A DNA stretch of 64,000 nucleotides from Psychrobacter immobilis (lineage in GTDB: Bacteria > Pseudomonadota > Gammaproteobacteria > Pseudomonadales > Moraxellaceae), in contig NZ_CAJGZM010000003.1 in NCBI RefSeq assembly GCF_904846175.1, positions 372,001 to 436,000 of the forward strand. The letters run 5' to 3'. Positions 21,051 to 30,560 of this stretch are shown piece by piece. The notes beneath the pieces were generated by a model, which did not search any database, was not told the origin of the DNA, and saw nothing but the letters and a program-made list of their open reading frames with translations. The stretch's first letter is position 1. Each line of letters begins with the position of its first letter. Both the position numbers and the translations under genes were made by a program.

Positions 21051-22121
21051 TTAGGCTTTAATCGACCAAGGTAACATCTCACCAGCCATTAATGGCGTTA
21101 ACGACGAACCATCAAAGTAAGGATAGTCGGTTGGTACTTGCATCGGCGTATTTATCAAAGTAATGGTGCTCTCGTGTACCGGTAAGCCATAGAATTGAGC
21201 GCCAAAGCGGCTCGCAAACCCTTCTAACTTGTCTATTTTACCGACACTATCAAAAGCGGTGGCGTATAGCGGTAGTGCAGTAGCGGCGCTATAACAACCC
21301 GCACAACCGCAAGCAGATTCTTTCGCGTCCGTTGCATGAGGCGCAGAGTCTGTGCCTAAAAAGAATTTTGGATTGCCACTAGTGGCGACATCTAACAATA
21401 CTTTTTGATGGCTTTCACGCTTCAAAATAGGCAAGCAATAAAAATGCGGCTTAATCCCACCGACCAATAAATGATTGCGGTTAAACATCAAATGCTGCGG
21501 CGTAATCGTAGCAGCAACTTGGTTGCCTTGTTCTAAGACAAAGTCAGCGGCATCACTGGTGGTTATATGTTCTAGTACAATCTTCATAGTCGGAAATTTG
21601 ACGATGATTTGCGCCAACACTTCATCTAAAAAGCGCTTTTCACGGTCGAAAATATCGACATGGTCGTGAGTCACTTCACCATGGAGTAGTAAAGGTAGAT
21701 TGTATTTTTCTAAGGCTTCAAAGATATCGACGCGGGCATTGATATCGGTGACGCCATCAGTAGAGTTGGTCGTTGCACCCGCTGGGTAAAGCTTGACCGC
21801 TTGGACGATACCTGATTTTGCTGCCATTTCGATATCTTGTGCGGTGGTATGGTCGGTGAGATACAAGGTCATGCGTGGGTCAAACGCCGCTTTACGCTCA
21901 GCACTTAAATCACTTGCTTCTAGCTGCTGAATGATACGCGCACGGTAAGCATGAGCATCATCGATATTTTTAACTGGTGGCACAAGGTTTGGCATACAGA
22001 TAACGCGGTTAAAGCTTTGGGCGGCATGAGCAACGGTGGTTGCTAACGCTTTATCATCGCGCAAATGAATATGCCAATCATCTGGCTGCAGGATGGTTAA
22101 TTCTCTAATCGAATCGGTCAT
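21051..22121 (-). CDS. pyrC: Dihydroorotase
   Basis: Dihydroorotase cyclises carbamoyl aspartate to dihydroorotate in pyrimidine synthesis. The binuclear zinc site is intact: His-17 and His-19 in DDWHIHLRD, the carbamylated Lys-110 in [12 protein letters not shown], His-147 in [14 protein letters not shown], and the Asp of [18 protein letters not shown] and [10 protein letters not shown] are typical of the E. coli-like class II enzyme. The start at 22121 gives 356 residues and aligns with E. coli (348). The frame opens further upstream to an ATG at 22187, but that would add 22 residues outside the family. rnt lies downstream across 318 bp holding two repeat elements. Confidence 0.96.
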   Translation of the reverse strand: MTDSIRELTILQPDDWHIHLRDDKALATTVAHAAQSFNRVICMPNLVPPVKNIDDAHAYRARIIQQLEASDLSAERKAAFDPRMTLYLTDHTTAQDIEMAAKSGIVQAVKLYPAGATTNSTDGVTDINARVDIFEALEKYNLPLLLHGEVTHDHVDIFDREKRFLDEVLAQIIVKFPTMKIVLEHITTSDAADFVLEQGNQVAATITPQHLMFNRNHLLVGGIKPHFYCLPILKRESHQKVLLDVATSGNPKFFLGTDSAPHATDAKESACGCAGCYSAATALPLYATAFDSVGKIDKLEGFASRFGAQFYGLPVHESTITLINTPMQVPTDYPYFDGSSLTPLMAGEMLPWSIKA

Positions 22122-22518
22122 GGTGTCATCGCGCTCTATATTGTCATATACGGGAGTGAAGGGGCAGTCTTGCTGTGCTGCTATCATAACAGATTTGCCT
22201 ACTTGACTAAATATGCGGCGAAATATCTGTACATAAATGATAAGCGATTTTTATCTGATTAACTTTAGCTAGAGTTTTAAGAGTGTCGTTAGAAATGAGG
22301 GTTGATTAAGTTGTCTGCTATTTTAAATAAGTCTATTTCTAGAATTAACCCCAAATATAAGGGAAAACCCAGTGGCTGATAGCCGTGCCACTTTTGCCGT
22401 TAGTAAATATGATGTACACTGAGTAGGCAATCTGTCTTTTATTGATTTCATCCCCTCATTCGCATTTTACGTCCCATTAAATGTATTCGACAATAAATTC
22501 TTATATTAGGAGTTCTTC
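22122..22518. other. Divergent region between pyrC and argG
   Basis: No gene is seen in these 397 bp, which must contain promoters for both pyrC (leftward) and argG (rightward). A weak stem (AGTGGC, 22371-22376, with GCCACT, 22387-22392) precedes a short T-run. The argG ribosome site AGGAG is at 22508-22512. Confidence 0.5.
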
Positions 22519-23757
22519 ATGGCTCAGCTTGATCCAAAAACTATTAATAAAATCGTCTTGGCATATTCGGGTGGTCTTGACACCTCAATTATCGCCAGAT
22601 GGCTACAAGAAACCTATGATGCAGAAGTGATTACTTTCACCGCTGACATTGGTCAAGGTGAAGAAGTTGAGCCGGCGCGCGCCAAAGCTGAAGCGATGGG
22701 CATCAAACATATCCATATCGAAGACTTACGCGAAGAGTTTGCTCGTGACTATGTGTTCCCAATGTTCCGCGCCAATGCTATCTATGAAGGCGAGTATTTG
22801 TTAGGTACTTCTATCGCGCGTCCATTAATCGCTAAGCGCTTGGTTGAAATTGCTAAAGAACATAATGCCGATGCCATCAGTCATGGTGCGACCGGTAAAG
22901 GTAATGACCAAGTACGTTTTGAGCTTGGTGCCGTTGCCTTATCTCCTGATGTAGTCACAATTGCGCCATGGCGTGAGTGGGATTTATCGAGCCGTGAAAG
23001 CTTGATGGACTATGCTAAAGAACATAATATTGCCATCGACTATGCCGGCAATAAGACCAAATCTCCGTATTCAATGGACGCCAACTTACTGCATATCTCT
23101 TATGAAGGGGGTATCTTAGAAGACCCATACGCCGAAGCAGAAGATGATATGTGGCGCTGGTCAGTCAGCCCAGAAGAAGCACCTGATGAAGCGCAATATC
23201 TAGAACTAGAGTATGAAAAAGGCGACATCGTTGCTATTGATGGTGAAAAGCTAAAGCCTTTCGAGATTATGATTAAATTGAATGAAATTGGTGGCAAGCA
23301 TGGTATTGGTCGTTTAGATATCGTTGAAAACCGTTATGTTGGTATGAAGTCACGCGGCTGCTACGAGACCCCAGCTGGTACTATTATGCTGAAAGCACAT
23401 CGCGGTATCGAATCATTAACGCTTGACCGTGAAGCGGCGCATCTAAAAGATGAACTGATGCCACGTTACGCAAAAATTATCTATAACGGCTATTGGTTTA
23501 GCCCTGAGCGTATGATGCTACAAGCGTTGATTGATAAATCACAAGAATATGTCAATGGTACGGTACGCGTAAAATTATACAAAGGAAACGTAAGCGTTGT
23601 TGGTCGTAAATCAGATGATTCATTGTTTGATGAAAAAATTGCAACTTTTGAAGATGATGCGGGCGCCTATGATCAAAAAGACGCCGAAGGCTTCATTCGT
23701 TTAAATGGTCTACGTTTGGCGATTGAAGCCAGCCGTGGTCGTGATTTATCGAAGTAA
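22519..23757 (+). CDS. argG: Argininosuccinate synthase
   Basis: ArgG joins citrulline and aspartate, with ATP cleavage to AMP, in arginine synthesis. The PP-loop ATP site AYSGGLDTS is at residues 15-23. [46 protein letters not shown] and [17 protein letters not shown] are family hallmarks. It has 412 residues, the usual size of the type I enzyme. AGGAG stands 6 bases before the ATG. A bidirectional terminator follows 43 bp after the stop, so it is a single-gene unit. Confidence 0.97.
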   Translation: MAQLDPKTINKIVLAYSGGLDTSIIARWLQETYDAEVITFTADIGQGEEVEPARAKAEAMGIKHIHIEDLREEFARDYVFPMFRANAIYEGEYLLGTSIARPLIAKRLVEIAKEHNADAISHGATGKGNDQVRFELGAVALSPDVVTIAPWREWDLSSRESLMDYAKEHNIAIDYAGNKTKSPYSMDANLLHISYEGGILEDPYAEAEDDMWRWSVSPEEAPDEAQYLELEYEKGDIVAIDGEKLKPFEIMIKLNEIGGKHGIGRLDIVENRYVGMKSRGCYETPAGTIMLKAHRGIESLTLDREAAHLKDELMPRYAKIIYNGYWFSPERMMLQALIDKSQEYVNGTVRVKLYKGNVSVVGRKSDDSLFDEKIATFEDDAGAYDQKDAEGFIRLNGLRLAIEASRGRDLSK

Positions 23758-23800
23758 GCAGGTCTTGCTAGATAAAGCATGAATAAAAACATATAAGTAG

Positions 23801-23830
23801 AAAAGGTGCTATTAAGATAGCGCCTTTTTT
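23801..23830. terminator. Terminator after argG
   Basis: A 12-bp stem (23801-23812 with 23817-23828, one G-T pair), TAAG loop and T-tract. The A-tract on the left lets it also act on the leftward 431-aa gene. Confidence 0.85.
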
Positions 23831-23904
23831 TTGGGTCTTTTTTTGCAGGTTGGTTCGACTATTTTTTGATGCTTAAGAAGTTATGTACTAATTTCTGTCA
23901 CTTA

Positions 23905-25200
23905 TTATTGAGCCGCTTTTGTTTCTTCAGCATCATCTTCATCATCGTTTACCATAACAATGGCCACATCTTGCTGTTGGCGCTCTTTCATCAGGTCTTG
24001 TTCTATCACCTCTTTTGTCGCCAGTAACATACCGTCAGATTTCTGGCTTTGATATTTGAGAGCGGCTAGTCCACCGAGCACCCCGATAACAACAATAATA
24101 ATCAGGATAACGGGATTTTTCCAGAGAGGTATAGGTGCGTCGTATTCAATGGGTTTTTCACTGGTGGTAGTCGGCGTATTGTCGTTATTGCTACCGATTA
24201 GACCTAAGCTGACCAAAGGGGGTTTTGGTGCGCTGGCAGGCTCGGAGGTGATGCGTAGGCGGTTACGCTGTAAGTATATTTCTGAAATTTTAGCCAGTTG
24301 CAGCAGCCAGCGTTGGTGCGGCAAGCTGATGGCGCTCATTTCTGCAAACATGAGCAAGTCATTATGTTTGCCTTGTTGGGCATTCGTAGAGGAGCGCCCG
24401 ATGACTTTTAAATAATTACCGGTCGCCAGTTGCATGTCTTGCACAGGCTGTTGATTTTCAGGCTTGAATGTTGTCAACTCATGCCAGTAAGGATTGAAAG
24501 CTGGCGGGTTATCAGCGAGTTGCTCTATACTCAATAACGAACGTTCTGTGTTAGGACTGTTTTCGGATTCGGCTGCTGCTTTTGTTTTTACTGCCAATTC
24601 TGAATTGACCTCTGCTGCAATCAGACCGTTATCTTCATTAACCTCATTCAATTTAACAGAGACAGACGCTGGCTCATTGATGGCAAAGCGAGTAGCTGAT
24701 AAAAACTGTGGCTGTAGAGAAAACCATTTATCTATCTCGTCGTTATCAAGTTGGCTATATTCGGCTAAAATGGCCAGCTCACGTAAGACAATCACGCATA
24801 AACAGGTGAAGAGTATCTGCACTTGCTGCGTCGTCGCGTCAATCTGCTCAGCAATGTAATCACTGGCTTTAACCACACGGGCATTATCATAAAATATCGC
24901 ATCCGAGGCTTCATGACGATGATATAACGTCGCATTAATGGTGGAAAAATTCATTGAGTTATATTGGCGTAGCTCTTTGACAGCGCCGCGACCAAACAGC
25001 TTTTTGCTCACGGCTTGCCCATCATTGTGCTGCTGATAAGCAAGCAAGGCACTGACAATGGCCTGCAAACTTGCATCCATCGCCAATCTTGCTTGCGGTA
25101 ATGAAAGCTTGGCCGCATCTGCCAATAATGACACCATCGGCTTAGTATCTTGATAAAGAAAATCATACATCGACACACGTGTCGGTGAAATAGTCGTCAT
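23905..25200 (-). CDS. Hypothetical protein with one C-terminal membrane helix, 431 aa
   Basis: No family is recognised with certainty. The first 150 residues are helical and Ala/Leu-rich (LLADAAKLSLPQARLAMDAS), vaguely like DUF937-type proteins. A polar linker rich in Ser, Asn and Glu follows. Residues 364-384 form one membrane helix (NPVILIIIVVIGVLGGLAAL). The tail is acidic and ends VNDDEDDAEETKAAQ. There is no signal peptide, so most of the protein is probably cytoplasmic. The ATG at 25200 has no clear ribosome site; Met-11 is an alternative. It is divergent from the YkuD gene and convergent with argG. Confidence 0.8.
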   Translation of the reverse strand: MTTISPTRVSMYDFLYQDTKPMVSLLADAAKLSLPQARLAMDASLQAIVSALLAYQQHNDGQAVSKKLFGRGAVKELRQYNSMNFSTINATLYHRHEASDAIFYDNARVVKASDYIAEQIDATTQQVQILFTCLCVIVLRELAILAEYSQLDNDEIDKWFSLQPQFLSATRFAINEPASVSVKLNEVNEDNGLIAAEVNSELAVKTKAAAESENSPNTERSLLSIEQLADNPPAFNPYWHELTTFKPENQQPVQDMQLATGNYLKVIGRSSTNAQQGKHNDLLMFAEMSAISLPHQRWLLQLAKISEIYLQRNRLRITSEPASAPKPPLVSLGLIGSNNDNTPTTTSEKPIEYDAPIPLWKNPVILIIIVVIGVLGGLAALKYQSQKSDGMLLATKEVIEQDLMKERQQQDVAIVMVNDDEDDAEETKAAQ

Positions 25201-25346
25201 AATCTGCTAGCATCAAAAAGTGTGCCCCTATATTACGGTGCCAAAAGCCTTGATACAATCCCTTAATAATAGAAAAATTTAATCAACTTACTTATCATGC
25301 GGTCAACAATGACATCCATTAGATGAATGACCGCCGGAAGACTTCT

Positions 25347-25886
25347 ATGACAAATAACGAAAGCTTTAATGAAAAATTTAACGCAAGTTCTAATGCGCAT
25401 TTAGTGATTAATATTGCTCAGCAAACGCTAACGCTTTACCAACACGATAAAGAATTGACTCAATATACGGTTTCTACGGCTAAAAATGGCATAGGCAGTC
25501 AGCAAGATAGCGGTTGTACGCCCCTTGGCAAACATTTTATCGCCGAAAAAATTGGCGCAAATGAACCTATGAATGCGGTATTTATTGGACGTGTTCCTAC
25601 AGGCGAGATATATAGTGCAGAGCTTGGTAAACAACATTCTGAGCGCGATTGGATATTAAGCCGTATTCTATGGTTAAGTGGTCTGGAAGAGGGGCTTAAT
25701 AAGGGCAGTAATAGCCAAGGTGATTGTGATACCTATCAGCGTTATATTTATATTCATGGTACGCCAGATACTGAGCCGATGGGCGTGCCACTCTCGCATG
25801 GCTGTATACGTATGCGCAATGAAGATATTGTTGAGCTATTTGAGCACGTGCAAGAGGGCACATCGGTGACGATTATCGCTAATTAA
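25347..25886 (+). CDS. Signal-less YkuD-domain enzyme, likely cytoplasmic L,D-carboxypeptidase
   Basis: The whole protein is one YkuD catalytic domain. Its active-site motif is HGTPDTEPMGVPLSHGCIRM, with His-137 and nucleophile Cys-153. Exported L,D-transpeptidases carry a signal peptide or membrane anchor, but none is seen here (MTNNESFNEKFNASSNAHLVINI). In Acinetobacter a signal-less YkuD protein, ElsL/LdtK, is a cytoplasmic L,D-carboxypeptidase in peptidoglycan recycling, so the same role is inferred. The start at 25347 is chosen because GGAAG lies 6 bases before it. The upstream in-frame ATG at 25323 lacks a ribosome site. Confidence 0.85.
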   Translation: MTNNESFNEKFNASSNAHLVINIAQQTLTLYQHDKELTQYTVSTAKNGIGSQQDSGCTPLGKHFIAEKIGANEPMNAVFIGRVPTGEIYSAELGKQHSERDWILSRILWLSGLEEGLNKGSNSQGDCDTYQRYIYIHGTPDTEPMGVPLSHGCIRMRNEDIVELFEHVQEGTSVTIIAN

Positions 25887-25946
25887 CTACTATTTATTAA
25901 CGATTACGTGGTAAATTATTTTCTTGAATTTTAAGTTAAACAGAAT

Positions 25947-25985
25947 AACTTTATAGAGTGATTGATAAAATAAACTTTATAGAGT
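25947..25985. repeat. 13-bp direct repeat upstream of the nitroreductase gene
   Basis: AACTTTATAGAGT occurs at 25947-25959 and again at 25973-25985, a 26-bp offset. GTTATT...AATAAC follows just downstream. These may be paired binding sites in the promoter of the gene at 26098. Confidence 0.45.
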
Positions 25986-26097
25986 CTAGACGTTATTTAG
26001 TATATTGATATAATAACTTCCTTGTTCATAATTAACGTGTTATGCCAAGCATGGCTCGTTTAATCTACATTTTATTATAATTACAAGGATAATGATG

Positions 26098-26712
26098 ATG
26101 TCTAAAGAAAGCCTAGTGACGTTACAACAAGCCTTTGATGAGCGCCGTTCAATATATGCATTGGGCAACGAGCTACTAATAGCGCCACAAGCGATTGTAA
26201 ATATGGCAGAGCGGGTTTTATTACATACTCCTTCTTCTTTTAATTCACAATCTTCGCGCTTGGTCGTCTTGTTTGGTGTAGAGCACCAGAAATTGTGGGA
26301 CATCGCTGAAGAAAAACTGCGTGAAGCAGTCGGTGATGGCGACTTTTCTGGCAGCAAGCAAAAGCTGGATGGCTTCCGTGCCGCCGCTGGTACCGTGCTA
26401 TTTTATGAAGATAAAAATGTGACCAAATCACTGCAACAACAGTTTGCGCTATACGCTGACAAATTCCCAGTTTGGGCACAGCAAACCTCAGCCATGCACC
26501 AGTATGCCATGTGGACAGAGCTACGTACTTTGAATGTTGGCGCCAACCTACAGCACTATAATCCGCTTGTTGATGAAGATGTGGCTAAGGCTTTTTCTAT
26601 CCCAGATAGCTGGGAATTGGTGGCGCAAATGCCGTTTGGTAATATTGTTGAGCCTGCTGGCAAGAAAACTTATCAGCCAGTCAATGAGCGTATGAAAGTG
26701 TTGGGTTTATAA
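26098..26712 (+). CDS. Nitroreductase-family protein, Frm2/HBN1-like
   Basis: The length (about 204 residues) and motifs such as FDERRSIYALGNE near the start, QSSRLVVLFGVEH, GTVLFYED, the Trp-rich QQTSAMHQYAMWTELRTLNVGANLQHYNP and the final MPFGNIVEPAGKKTYQPVNERMKV match the small FMN-dependent nitroreductases related to yeast Frm2/Hbn1 (COG3560). Such proteins reduce nitroaromatics or act in redox and lipid signalling; the natural substrate is unknown. Three ATG codons follow each other (26092, 26095, 26098). The third has the best spacing (8 bases) to AAGGA at 26085-26089. Confidence 0.88.
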   Translation: MSKESLVTLQQAFDERRSIYALGNELLIAPQAIVNMAERVLLHTPSSFNSQSSRLVVLFGVEHQKLWDIAEEKLREAVGDGDFSGSKQKLDGFRAAAGTVLFYEDKNVTKSLQQQFALYADKFPVWAQQTSAMHQYAMWTELRTLNVGANLQHYNPLVDEDVAKAFSIPDSWELVAQMPFGNIVEPAGKKTYQPVNERMKVLGL

Positions 26713-26853
26713 AAGCGCTAAGCTGATAAAAGAGCTAGACCTAGAAAACCAATATCAATCTTCGATATTTAATTGGCTGAGTTAAAGCGTTAATTTTTTA
26801 ATATAGTTTAGTTGACTTATCCAATCGGGAAAAGCCCTTTAAAAAACGCACCA

Positions 26854-26893
26854 CAAAAAAAGACAGCCCATATAAAATGCGCTGTCTTTTTTT
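26854..26893. terminator. Bidirectional terminator between nitroreductase and CYTH-CHAD genes
   Basis: A 13-bp stem (26854-26866 with 26881-26893) ends in A and T tracts on the two sides. It serves both converging genes. Confidence 0.85.
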
Positions 26894-26958
26894 GTTCTAA
26901 GCTTATTTTTTTTAAAGCATTGTTTATTCTAAGTTTTATTGACGCTGTTATAAGTATT

Positions 26959-28653
26959 TTACCAAAAAATAGAACTGTTTATCACTTTAGTCAAGCGATT
27001 TTTGCTGCGCTTATGGTCTCTAGTTATCATGGATGTAAACCAGCCAGCGCCATATAAGGCATTGATATCAGTCTCTGATTTCAACTGATAGCGCTGTTGA
27101 TATGTTAGATGATTGCGATATTGATTCAAGGCTGTTTGCGCTTTGACCACACGTTTTAGCCAGCGTTTGGTTTTCTTTTTTGACTTTTTCTTATCTAATA
27201 ATGGCGCGGCGAATTCACTGATATAAAGTAAGGTTGTTAACTGGTGATTAAGCTCATGAATGGCTTGCTCTTCATTGTTATCATCTATATCAATGTTTTC
27301 TATATCGTCATTTTCTACATCAACGTTTTTTGAATGGATGCTTCCTGAGTCAATATCTTTTGAACCAACACTTTTTAAATCGTCATTTATTAAGTCATTA
27401 TTTTCTCCATTGATACTATCAAAGTCAGCATCCTTTTTACTCTGTAACGTTTGCGCTGTTTTGCCAAGCTTTGCATACTGTTTGGATAGCGTTTTTGCGA
27501 GCTTATCAATGACGGGTTTATCAGCTTGCGGTTCAAGGCTTGGGTCACTCATGGTGAAAGCAATCAGCTCAAGCAAGATCAGCTGAAAATCATTGGCGCT
27601 GACAGCATCCTTTGGGATCATCTTTAGCGCATCAATGTCTACTGTCCAATCGACGATAGGTGCGCCTTGCTGTTGTAAGTCAGGCTCTATGCGCGAGGCG
27701 AGATAGGTAAGTTCTCGGTACTCACTCAATAACGCCGCTGTTTGTTTTAATATTGGTAGCCAGTCTGGATTGATCTCGTCAGAATAGCTGGCAAATACTT
27801 GTAGAGCAGCTTGCAAGCGGGCAGTGCCGATATACAATTGCAGGATATGGTCATTGTCGTCGCTGCCAGCCACGATAGCACTGCTATTTGGTAGTATTTG
27901 CAACAGACAGTTATGCACGGCTGCACGTATAAAAGCAGGCATGCTGCTGTTTTTGTTGACAGTCAGTTGGTTGAGGTCAGCGCCAACCGCTGGGCTATGA
28001 TTTTGCTCAGTGATTAGCAGACCACCGCGCTCAGCTTTGGTAACCGTAGATAGGCAAAGTTTATAGCGCTTACACCAGGTTTTGGCGGTTGTAAATAAAA
28101 AATCTATATCGCCTGATATCAGCTCAAACTCAATTTCTTGAATAGGGGTGCGATAGGTTTCATCATTACCGTGAATAATTTCTCCATAATCGTATGCCAT
28201 CTCAATATGGTTATTCGATTCATCGTCACTATCGTCTACCAGCAATCGGGTGGTGCGCTCTACATCGGTCACATATAGCCGTATGAGTTTTTTGGCCAAT
28301 TTCTTTAGCTTAAATTTAGCCAGAGCAGGAGCGACAGAGGTGTTTTTATAAATGCTTAAATCAGGCATGAGCGTATTACTCTCGAGCATCGCCTGTACCT
28401 GCTTATTATCCAGTACTGCATTGTGTTCTAAACGTGCCGCAATACCGTCGCCGCCTGCTTTGATAGTCTGTACCCAAGCATCGCCTTCTTGACGAATACG
28501 TAAGCCAATACCTGCCTGTGCAAGCTGTTGGTCAGGGGTGTCGTAATAATGGGCAGCCAGTTGCGTCACCTCGGAAGATTTGATTTGTGCTTGGCGCAGC
28601 AAACCCTTTAATCGTGATTCTGGTACCAAAAACTTTAGCTCTATCTCTTGCAT
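26959..28653 (-). CDS. CYTH-CHAD protein, inorganic triphosphatase family
   Basis: The N-terminal CYTH domain (about 1-200) opens with the signature EIELKF and has GIGLRIRQ and EIEFELISGD, as in E. coli YgiF, which hydrolyses inorganic triphosphate. The C-terminal half is a His/Arg/Lys-rich helical CHAD domain, thought to bind polyphosphate. It is interrupted near residues 410-465 by an Asp/Asn/Ser/Ile-rich low-complexity insert made of degenerate short units. The end (HKRSKNRLTKVINSSIFW) is basic. GGGAG stands 6 bases before the ATG. With ppk at the window start, two polyphosphate-linked genes are present but far apart. Confidence 0.88.
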   Translation of the reverse strand: MQEIELKFLVPESRLKGLLRQAQIKSSEVTQLAAHYYDTPDQQLAQAGIGLRIRQEGDAWVQTIKAGGDGIAARLEHNAVLDNKQVQAMLESNTLMPDLSIYKNTSVAPALAKFKLKKLAKKLIRLYVTDVERTTRLLVDDSDDESNNHIEMAYDYGEIIHGNDETYRTPIQEIEFELISGDIDFLFTTAKTWCKRYKLCLSTVTKAERGGLLITEQNHSPAVGADLNQLTVNKNSSMPAFIRAAVHNCLLQILPNSSAIVAGSDDNDHILQLYIGTARLQAALQVFASYSDEINPDWLPILKQTAALLSEYRELTYLASRIEPDLQQQGAPIVDWTVDIDALKMIPKDAVSANDFQLILLELIAFTMSDPSLEPQADKPVIDKLAKTLSKQYAKLGKTAQTLQSKKDADFDSINGENNDLINDDLKSVGSKDIDSGSIHSKNVDVENDDIENIDIDDNNEEQAIHELNHQLTTLLYISEFAAPLLDKKKSKKKTKRWLKRVVKAQTALNQYRNHLTYQQRYQLKSETDINALYGAGWFTSMITRDHKRSKNRLTKVINSSIFW

Positions 28654-28838
28654 GATGGCTCCCGATTATTTTAGTAAATATAATTGATTACCATCGTATG
28701 AAAGCTACCGGTGAATAACAAGTAAAACTTTCGTTTTGGTTGGCTCAAATTATAGGAGCATTGATTAGAATAGCGGTTAATGAAACGATTGCTTAAATAG
28801 TACTGTTATCGCAGTAGATGGGGTTATGTATAGCGCAT

Positions 28839-28871
28839 AAAAAAGCCGCCCTACGATGTAGGGCGGCTTTT
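28839..28871 (-). terminator. Terminator after aceA
   Basis: A 14-bp perfect GC-rich stem (28841-28854 with 28858-28871) is followed on the minus strand by a T-run. It lies 46 bp past the aceA stop. Confidence 0.88.
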
Positions 28872-28916
28872 CTTATAGCTTTTACTTATAAAATGTACTT
28901 ATAAACTAATCGGTGA

Positions 28917-30503
28917 TTAGAACTGGTTCATCGTGTTCTTACCGCCGCCAGCTTTAAGGGCGTTTTCACCAGAGAAGATCTCTTTATGATCATCGCCAAG
29001 GTCAGAACCGGCCATTGCTTGGTGCTTAACACAAGCAATGCCTTCACGGATTTCTTTACGTTGTACACCAGCTGCATAAGCAAGCATACCGTCATCACCG
29101 AAGTAGCCTTTAGCAAGTTCATGAACGCTAAGTGCAGTAGTGTGATAAGTAGGTAGCGTGATTAAGTGATGGAATACACCTGCTTCACGTGATGCATCAC
29201 GTTGGAAGTTTCTAGCTGCTTCGTCAGCTGCGGTATCAAGTTCAGTACCATCGTAATCAGCACTCATCAAGTCATCTTTATTGTATGCAGAGATGTCTTT
29301 GCCTTCTTCTTCCCACTGAGCGATAACTTGCTTACGGAAGTTAAGCGTCCAGTTGAATGATGGGCTGTTGTTGTATACAAGCTTCGCTTTAGGCTGTTGC
29401 TCTTTGATACGGTCAACCATCATTTTGATGTGTTCTACATCTGGCGTTGGTGTTTCGATCCATAGTAGATCAGCACCGTTTTCTAGAGCAGTGACACAGT
29501 CAAGTACAACGCGGTCGATGTTCGTTTCTTCACGGAACTGGTATAGACCGTTTGGCAAGCGAACTGGACGTACTAGTTTGCCGTTGTGCTTAAGCAAGCT
29601 GTCGTTCTCTTTTGCGTTTTCTAAAGTCACTTCTTCCATTTCGATGAAGTCGATGTATTTAGAAGCAAGGTCGCCTGGCTCATTTGATACTGGGATTTTT
29701 TGCGTTAGTGATGCGCCTTCAGAGTCAGTACGAGCAACGATAATACCGTCTTCAACACCTAGCTCTAGGAATGCATAACGAATAGCATTTAGTTTAGAGA
29801 TGAAGTCTTCATGCGGAACCGTTACTTTACCCGCTTGGTGGCCACATTGTTTAGCGTCAGATACTTGGTTTTCAACCTGAATAGCACAAGCACCCGCTTC
29901 GATCATTTGCTTGGTTAGCAAGTAAGTCGCTTCTTCGTTACCGAAACCTGCATCGATGTCAGCAATGATTGGCACAACGTGTGAATCAAAGTTTTCAATT
30001 TTTTCTAGGATAGCTGAAGTGTCTTGACCGGCTTCTTCTGCAGCGTTTAGCTCACGGAAGTAGTCGTTTAATACTTTAGCATCTGCTTGACGTAAGAAAG
30101 TGTAGATTTCTTCGATTAGCTTAGGTACAGAGGTTTTTTCATGCATAGATTGGTCAGGAAGAGGACCAAACTCAGAACGAAGGGCTGCAACCATCCAACC
30201 TGATAGGTAGATATAAGTTTTAGAAGTCGTACCAAAGTATTTTTTCTTAGCGTACATAGTTTGCTGGGCAACAAAACCATGCCATGCACCTAAAGACTGC
30301 GTGTACTGAGACGTATCATTGTCATAATCTTCCATATCTTGACGCATGATTTTTGCAGTATATTTGGCGATATCCAAACCGGTTTTAAAACGGTTTTGTG
30401 ACATCATACGTGCCGCATCAGTCTCGCTAATGTTCTGCCAGTTACCGTGCTTTTGCTTTAATTCACGTACTAAATCGATCGCTGATTTATATGCAGTTGA
30501 CAT
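28917..30503 (-). CDS. aceA: Isocitrate lyase
   Basis: Isocitrate lyase splits isocitrate into glyoxylate and succinate, the entry to the glyoxylate shunt. The catalytic Cys-220 lies in KQCGHQAGKVTVPHEDF. The KQCGH form, instead of KKCGH, is typical of the longer Pseudomonas-type class, which also matches the 528-residue length. The metal site is in ADIDAGFGN (Asp-182, Asp-184). WIETPTPD, VYNNSPSFNW and the end AGSDLGDDHKEIFSG fit the family. AAGGAG is 7 bases before the ATG. A perfect palindrome lies 36 bp upstream of the start, a likely control site. A LysR regulator is divergently transcribed 0.9 kb away. Confidence 0.96.
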   Translation of the reverse strand: MSTAYKSAIDLVRELKQKHGNWQNISETDAARMMSQNRFKTGLDIAKYTAKIMRQDMEDYDNDTSQYTQSLGAWHGFVAQQTMYAKKKYFGTTSKTYIYLSGWMVAALRSEFGPLPDQSMHEKTSVPKLIEEIYTFLRQADAKVLNDYFRELNAAEEAGQDTSAILEKIENFDSHVVPIIADIDAGFGNEEATYLLTKQMIEAGACAIQVENQVSDAKQCGHQAGKVTVPHEDFISKLNAIRYAFLELGVEDGIIVARTDSEGASLTQKIPVSNEPGDLASKYIDFIEMEEVTLENAKENDSLLKHNGKLVRPVRLPNGLYQFREETNIDRVVLDCVTALENGADLLWIETPTPDVEHIKMMVDRIKEQQPKAKLVYNNSPSFNWTLNFRKQVIAQWEEEGKDISAYNKDDLMSADYDGTELDTAADEAARNFQRDASREAGVFHHLITLPTYHTTALSVHELAKGYFGDDGMLAYAAGVQRKEIREGIACVKHQAMAGSDLGDDHKEIFSGENALKAGGGKNTMNQF

Positions 30504-30538
30504 CTATAGTCTCCTTGGTGGGGTGTAAAAAACGAAAA

Positions 30539-30560
30539 TTTAATTGTCACAACAATTAAA
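30539..30560. promoter_or_regulatory. Palindrome just upstream of aceA, candidate operator
   Basis: TTTAATTGT (30539-30547) and its perfect complement ACAATTAAA (30552-30560) are separated by CACA. The site is centred about 46 bp before the aceA ATG and includes a T-N11-A arrangement (ATTGT...ACAAT) compatible with LysR-type binding. It has no T-tail and is too short to be a good terminator. Confidence 0.55.

Noticed and set aside
26812-27057. An 81-codon rightward frame near the end of the CYTH-CHAD gene
   Set aside because: It runs through a terminator hairpin and antisense to a real gene, so it is not credible.
27270-27440. A CRISPR-like or minisatellite array
   Set aside because: The units are short, imperfect and in frame within a protein; no constant repeats with unique spacers exist.
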